Assembly: GCA_944326365.1 (NCBI GenBank) | Contig: CALVDR010000002.1 | Span: forward strand, 62,001-126,000 | Length of the DNA: 64,000 bases | Direction of reading: 5' to 3' | Origin: an uncultured Bacteroidales bacterium | GTDB lineage: Bacteria; Bacteroidota; Bacteroidia; Bacteroidales; UBA932 | In this document: positions 61,722 through 64,000 of the stretch, piece after piece | Position numbering within the stretch: position 1 is the first letter of the stretch | How the letters are laid out: the number at the start of each line of letters is the position of its first letter | Notes under the pieces: generated by a model | The model's database searches: none | What the model was told of the DNA's origin: nothing | The model's input: the letters and a program-made list of their open reading frames with translations, nothing else | Position numbers and translations under genes: made by a program

Positions 61722-63308
61722 TTATTCCGCATCCTTGATGCAGCGGAGCTGCTGGCCGGTTTCGCAGTGTGCGAACATCATTGTAGCCCTACCTTCAGGA
61801 TATAAACTCGTAAACGTAGTCGCCAGACACATAAACTGGAAATTGTTTGTTCCTTCCTGATAGAATGTGGATGTCATGAAATAGTTTATGGAAGGTTTCC
61901 CAGCTAAATCCGGGTCTGTAGTGGATGTAACTTTAGTTTTTTGGTATGAAGGTGTTGCCGTGAAATTGCTCTTCATACGTACCCCTGACAGAACGAAATT
62001 CCAGCCGCCTTCATTGAATTTCTTAATACTTCCTCCGCCATATGCGGAATCGTAAAACAGGGCATCAGGATTAGTTTGCGATGTATTGACTGTGGCTGTT
62101 TTGTTTGAGTATCCGCAAAGATCATAATACTCCTGCCATGTCGGTATATGCCATCCGTCAGGACAGATGCCTTGTGCTCCTTCATATTCGGCAACCTTGT
62201 CTGCGGATAATTCCGCAACGTCGAGAGCCGCATACATATCATAAAGATATCCGTTTTTGGCAATGGATGCATCATCCGTCAGGGCAGTAGTTGTGGTGCC
62301 GTCTGTGCTGTAAGGATACCAGATATGTGCATCAGCAGCTGCCGGGTCGCTTGAAACAGTCATACCTTCGGGAACATATCTCAGAGGCTCTGCCATCCAT
62401 GTCTGGCCGTTGCTCAGTGTGACAGCCTTGTAGGTGACACCGCCGTACTCGATGGTGTTCTCTCCGCCAGGTGTATCTCCGCCTTCTCCAGGACCTACTT
62501 CACCTTCATCGGTCCAGTCTACTATTTCTCCGTCTACTGATATCTGGATTCCGGATGCTGCGGATACTATTGCAGTCACAGTGTATTGTCCTCCGGACAC
62601 ATAATTTTTGGTCTCAAGATTCTGTGTGTATTCCTTGGAATCGGCCGTGGTGACTTTTACTGTCAGAGCCGCTTCCTGAGGCACGATGATAGCGGCATAA
62701 GTCTTGTCGTTCTCGGTTTCGCATGTCGTTATATCGGCGGTCTCGGAATCGGCTGCTACTGTAACCGATGCCTCGGCTACATTCACGTCTGCAGTAGTCT
62801 TCGACCCTGACAATACAACTGAAGTTATGTCGGAGCCGGTATTGTTGGTCATATTGACTACGATTTTCGTGAGTTTGTGTCTGAAAGTCATGCCAACGGC
62901 AGATTCTGTAGGCTTGATTCCGGTCTCTGTGCCTATGATGAGGTCTGAAGGTGAGACTCCTTCGCTCTGGTCTGTCTGGACAGTGAATGTCTCTGGAGCG
63001 CCGGCAGGATTGTAAGGATAATATGCGATGAAGTCGGAAACCGCTTCAGTGTCGCCGTACCATGTGATGGCACCGGAAAATACATTGTCAGCAAATGTCA
63101 GTGGAGCATTCTCTACGTAGTTTGTACCCCCCCCCATTGAAATTGTGAGACCTATTTGGTCACCTTCATCGAAGTTCAGATCAGATACGCGTGTCAGAAG
63201 TGGGGAGATGGTGATGGTTCCGTTGACAGGTTCTGTCTCTACGGGAGTCTTGTCGCATGCCGAGATGAGCAAGGCTGCGCCCAATGCGATAAAATAAAAC
63301 TTTTTCAT
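61722..63308 (-). CDS. Fimbrillin-like (Mfa1-type) lipoprotein fused to a Fib_succ_major domain
   Basis: A 528-residue lipoprotein (lipobox LISAC). Residues ~25-265 resemble the fimbrillin/Mfa-like family (SPLLTRVSDLNFDEGDQIGLTI, FIAYYPYN, VGMTFRHKLTKIVVNMTNN). After a Gly/Pro/Glu-rich linker (GEVGPGEGGDTPGGE, near 270-285) comes a Fib_succ_major domain (YKAVTLSNGQTWMAEPLRYVPEG, NGYLYDMYAA, GICPDGWHIPTWQEYYDLCG). It is probably an adhesin or fimbrial tip. A G9 tract encodes Gly59-Gly61. No other fimbrial genes are adjacent. Confidence 0.82.
   Translation of the reverse strand: MKKFYFIALGAALLISACDKTPVETEPVNGTITISPLLTRVSDLNFDEGDQIGLTISMGGGTNYVENAPLTFADNVFSGAITWYGDTEAVSDFIAYYPYNPAGAPETFTVQTDQSEGVSPSDLIIGTETGIKPTESAVGMTFRHKLTKIVVNMTNNTGSDITSVVLSGSKTTADVNVAEASVTVAADSETADITTCETENDKTYAAIIVPQEAALTVKVTTADSKEYTQNLETKNYVSGGQYTVTAIVSAASGIQISVDGEIVDWTDEGEVGPGEGGDTPGGENTIEYGGVTYKAVTLSNGQTWMAEPLRYVPEGMTVSSDPAAADAHIWYPYSTDGTTTTALTDDASIAKNGYLYDMYAALDVAELSADKVAEYEGAQGICPDGWHIPTWQEYYDLCGYSNKTATVNTSQTNPDALFYDSAYGGGSIKKFNEGGWNFVLSGVRMKSNFTATPSYQKTKVTSTTDPDLAGKPSINYFMTSTFYQEGTNNFQFMCLATTFTSLYPEGRATMMFAHCETGQQLRCIKDAE
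63127..63135 (-). repeat. G9 homopolymer in the fimbrillin-like gene
   Basis: Nine G on the coding strand encode Met-Gly-Gly-Gly-Thr near the mature N-terminus. It is the third such tract in the window; a slip would truncate the adhesin early. Confidence 0.95.
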
Positions 63309-63408
63309 GGCGATTATATTTTGTTATAATTCGTTTTCGTGAGAATGGTTTGAAAGTCAATTAATTCACGAGGCATCGATTGCTCACGTCTTAGACACCT
63401 ACCGATTA

Positions 63409-63440
63409 CAAAGATAAAAAATATTCCCGTAAAGGAGCAA
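63409..63440 (-). promoter_or_regulatory. Promoter of the fimbrillin-like gene
   Basis: On the minus strand TTG (63438-63440) and TATCTTTG (63409-63416) are 21 nt apart, matching the consensus. The leader is about 95 nt long. Confidence 0.7.
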
Positions 63441-63487
63441 CTGACATTATTTTTTTTAACTTCGTCAATAGAAAAAACGAACTCCCC

Positions 63488-64000
63488 ATGATGAAAAGGT
63501 TCTTTTTATTACTTGTTTTTATCGGCCTGTCTGTAGCTGTGTTGTCTGCCCAGGACAACAAGTCGTACACTATAAGCGGTTCTGTCCTGGATAAAAGTAC
63601 AGGCAAGCCGGTGGAGTATGCCACTGTTCTGCTCATGTCGACCGAGCAGTGGGCTGTTGCCGATGCTGAAGGAAAATTCACTATCCAGAATGTCCAGCCC
63701 GGCAAGAATGTCATAAGCATCTCCTGCCTGGGATTTGTCACGGATACAAAGGAGATAGTCGTCAGCAAGGATATCCGGAATTACACGGTTTCCCTGGCAG
63801 AGGATAATCTTACCCTTGAAAGCGTGGTGGTCACGGCCCAGGACAACAGCAACAGTGCCACAACGAGCCGTACTATAGACAGGACGGCACTTGACCATAT
63901 CCAGATGGTAAACGTGGCCGATGTGTCCAGCCTTCTGCCCGGAGGTGCTACCAAAAGCCCGGACTTGCTCAGCGACCAGGTCTTCAACATCAGGGCAGGT
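63488..64000 (+). CDS. TonB-dependent receptor, N-terminal part, cut by the window edge
   Basis: The 171 visible residues start MMKRFFLLLVFIGLSVAVLSAQ (signal peptide). They continue with a CarboxypepD_reg-like domain (SGSVLDKSTGKPVEYATVLLM, GKFTIQNVQPGKNVISISCLGF) and the start of the plug (LESVVVTAQDNSNSATTSRTID, VADVSSLLPGG). The frame is open to the right edge. It diverges from the fimbrillin-like gene. Whether it has a SusD partner cannot be seen. The absence of the SusC-type IRG and GVI motifs so far reflects truncation. Confidence 0.9.
   Translation, partial: MMKRFFLLLVFIGLSVAVLSAQDNKSYTISGSVLDKSTGKPVEYATVLLMSTEQWAVADAEGKFTIQNVQPGKNVISISCLGFVTDTKEIVVSKDIRNYTVSLAEDNLTLESVVVTAQDNSNSATTSRTIDRTALDHIQMVNVADVSSLLPGGATKSPDLLSDQVFNIRAG

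Overview
The window is about 64 kb of chromosome from a member of the Bacteroidales, probably host-associated. Evidence: SusC/SusD pairs, many lipoprotein signals, A-rich leaders instead of strong Shine-Dalgarno sites, and repeated -7 boxes of the Bacteroidetes type TAnnTTTG (often with a TTG about 19-21 nt upstream). I cannot fix the genus. No insertion sequence, prophage or CRISPR array is visible.

Layout. (1) 1-16543: a heparin/heparan-sulfate utilisation locus. The left arm (minus strand) encodes an outer PL12 heparinase, a repeat-rich surface lipoprotein and a SusC that runs off the edge. The right arm (plus strand) encodes a GH88 unsaturated uronyl hydrolase, a second PL12 closely resembling Bacteroides heparinase III, a serine-type sulfatase, a PHP-like DUF3604 protein and a ROK sugar kinase. 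After a thioredoxin-like lipoprotein on the other strand comes an OPA-type MFS transporter. The divergent promoter region carries three copies of a GATTTTGT-type motif, a candidate operator for a hybrid two-component regulator. (2) 16643-25595: an operon with an S9 peptidase, SusC, SusD, a tiny lipoprotein and a beta-rich lipoprotein, closed by a terminator. (3) 25862-33437: a radical SAM protein, guaB, two parvulin/SurA-like periplasmic proteins and an OstA-like protein with a 39-bp coding repeat. (4) 33511-42980: SusC, SusD, a DUF4929-like lipoprotein, an M16 metalloprotease and a ChaN-like protein. (5) 42981-46688: a 105-bp tandem repeat and a large inverted repeat that overlaps the promoter of rpsL-rpsG-fusA-rpsJ. 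(6) 46689-49830: two hairpin elements with conserved cores, a tRNA with a CAT anticodon, then an AT-rich island with an AbiE-type toxin-antitoxin pair and the scar of a deletion joining an ATPase fragment to a truncated HigB-like toxin. (7) 49831-59403: a tight six-gene minus-strand operon with a TonB-dependent receptor, DUF4876, DUF6850, a second ChaN-like lipoprotein, an ABC ATPase and a GldF-GldG fusion. (8) 59794-64000: a C69 peptidase, a fimbrillin/Fib_succ_major protein and the start of another TonB-dependent receptor.

How the parts work together. Locus 1 would cleave heparan sulfate at the surface, import oligosaccharides, depolymerise and desulfate them in the periplasm, and take up and phosphorylate the sugars. 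Loci 2 and 4 pair SusCD importers with secreted proteases, which suggests peptide or protein use. Loci 4 and 7 share a ChaN-type protein, which makes haem or metal capture a reasonable but unproven hypothesis.

The least explained signals are the ChaN-containing operons, three 9-nt G tracts inside genes for envelope proteins, near-perfect palindromes inside several signal-peptide coding regions, and families of structured intergenic repeats.
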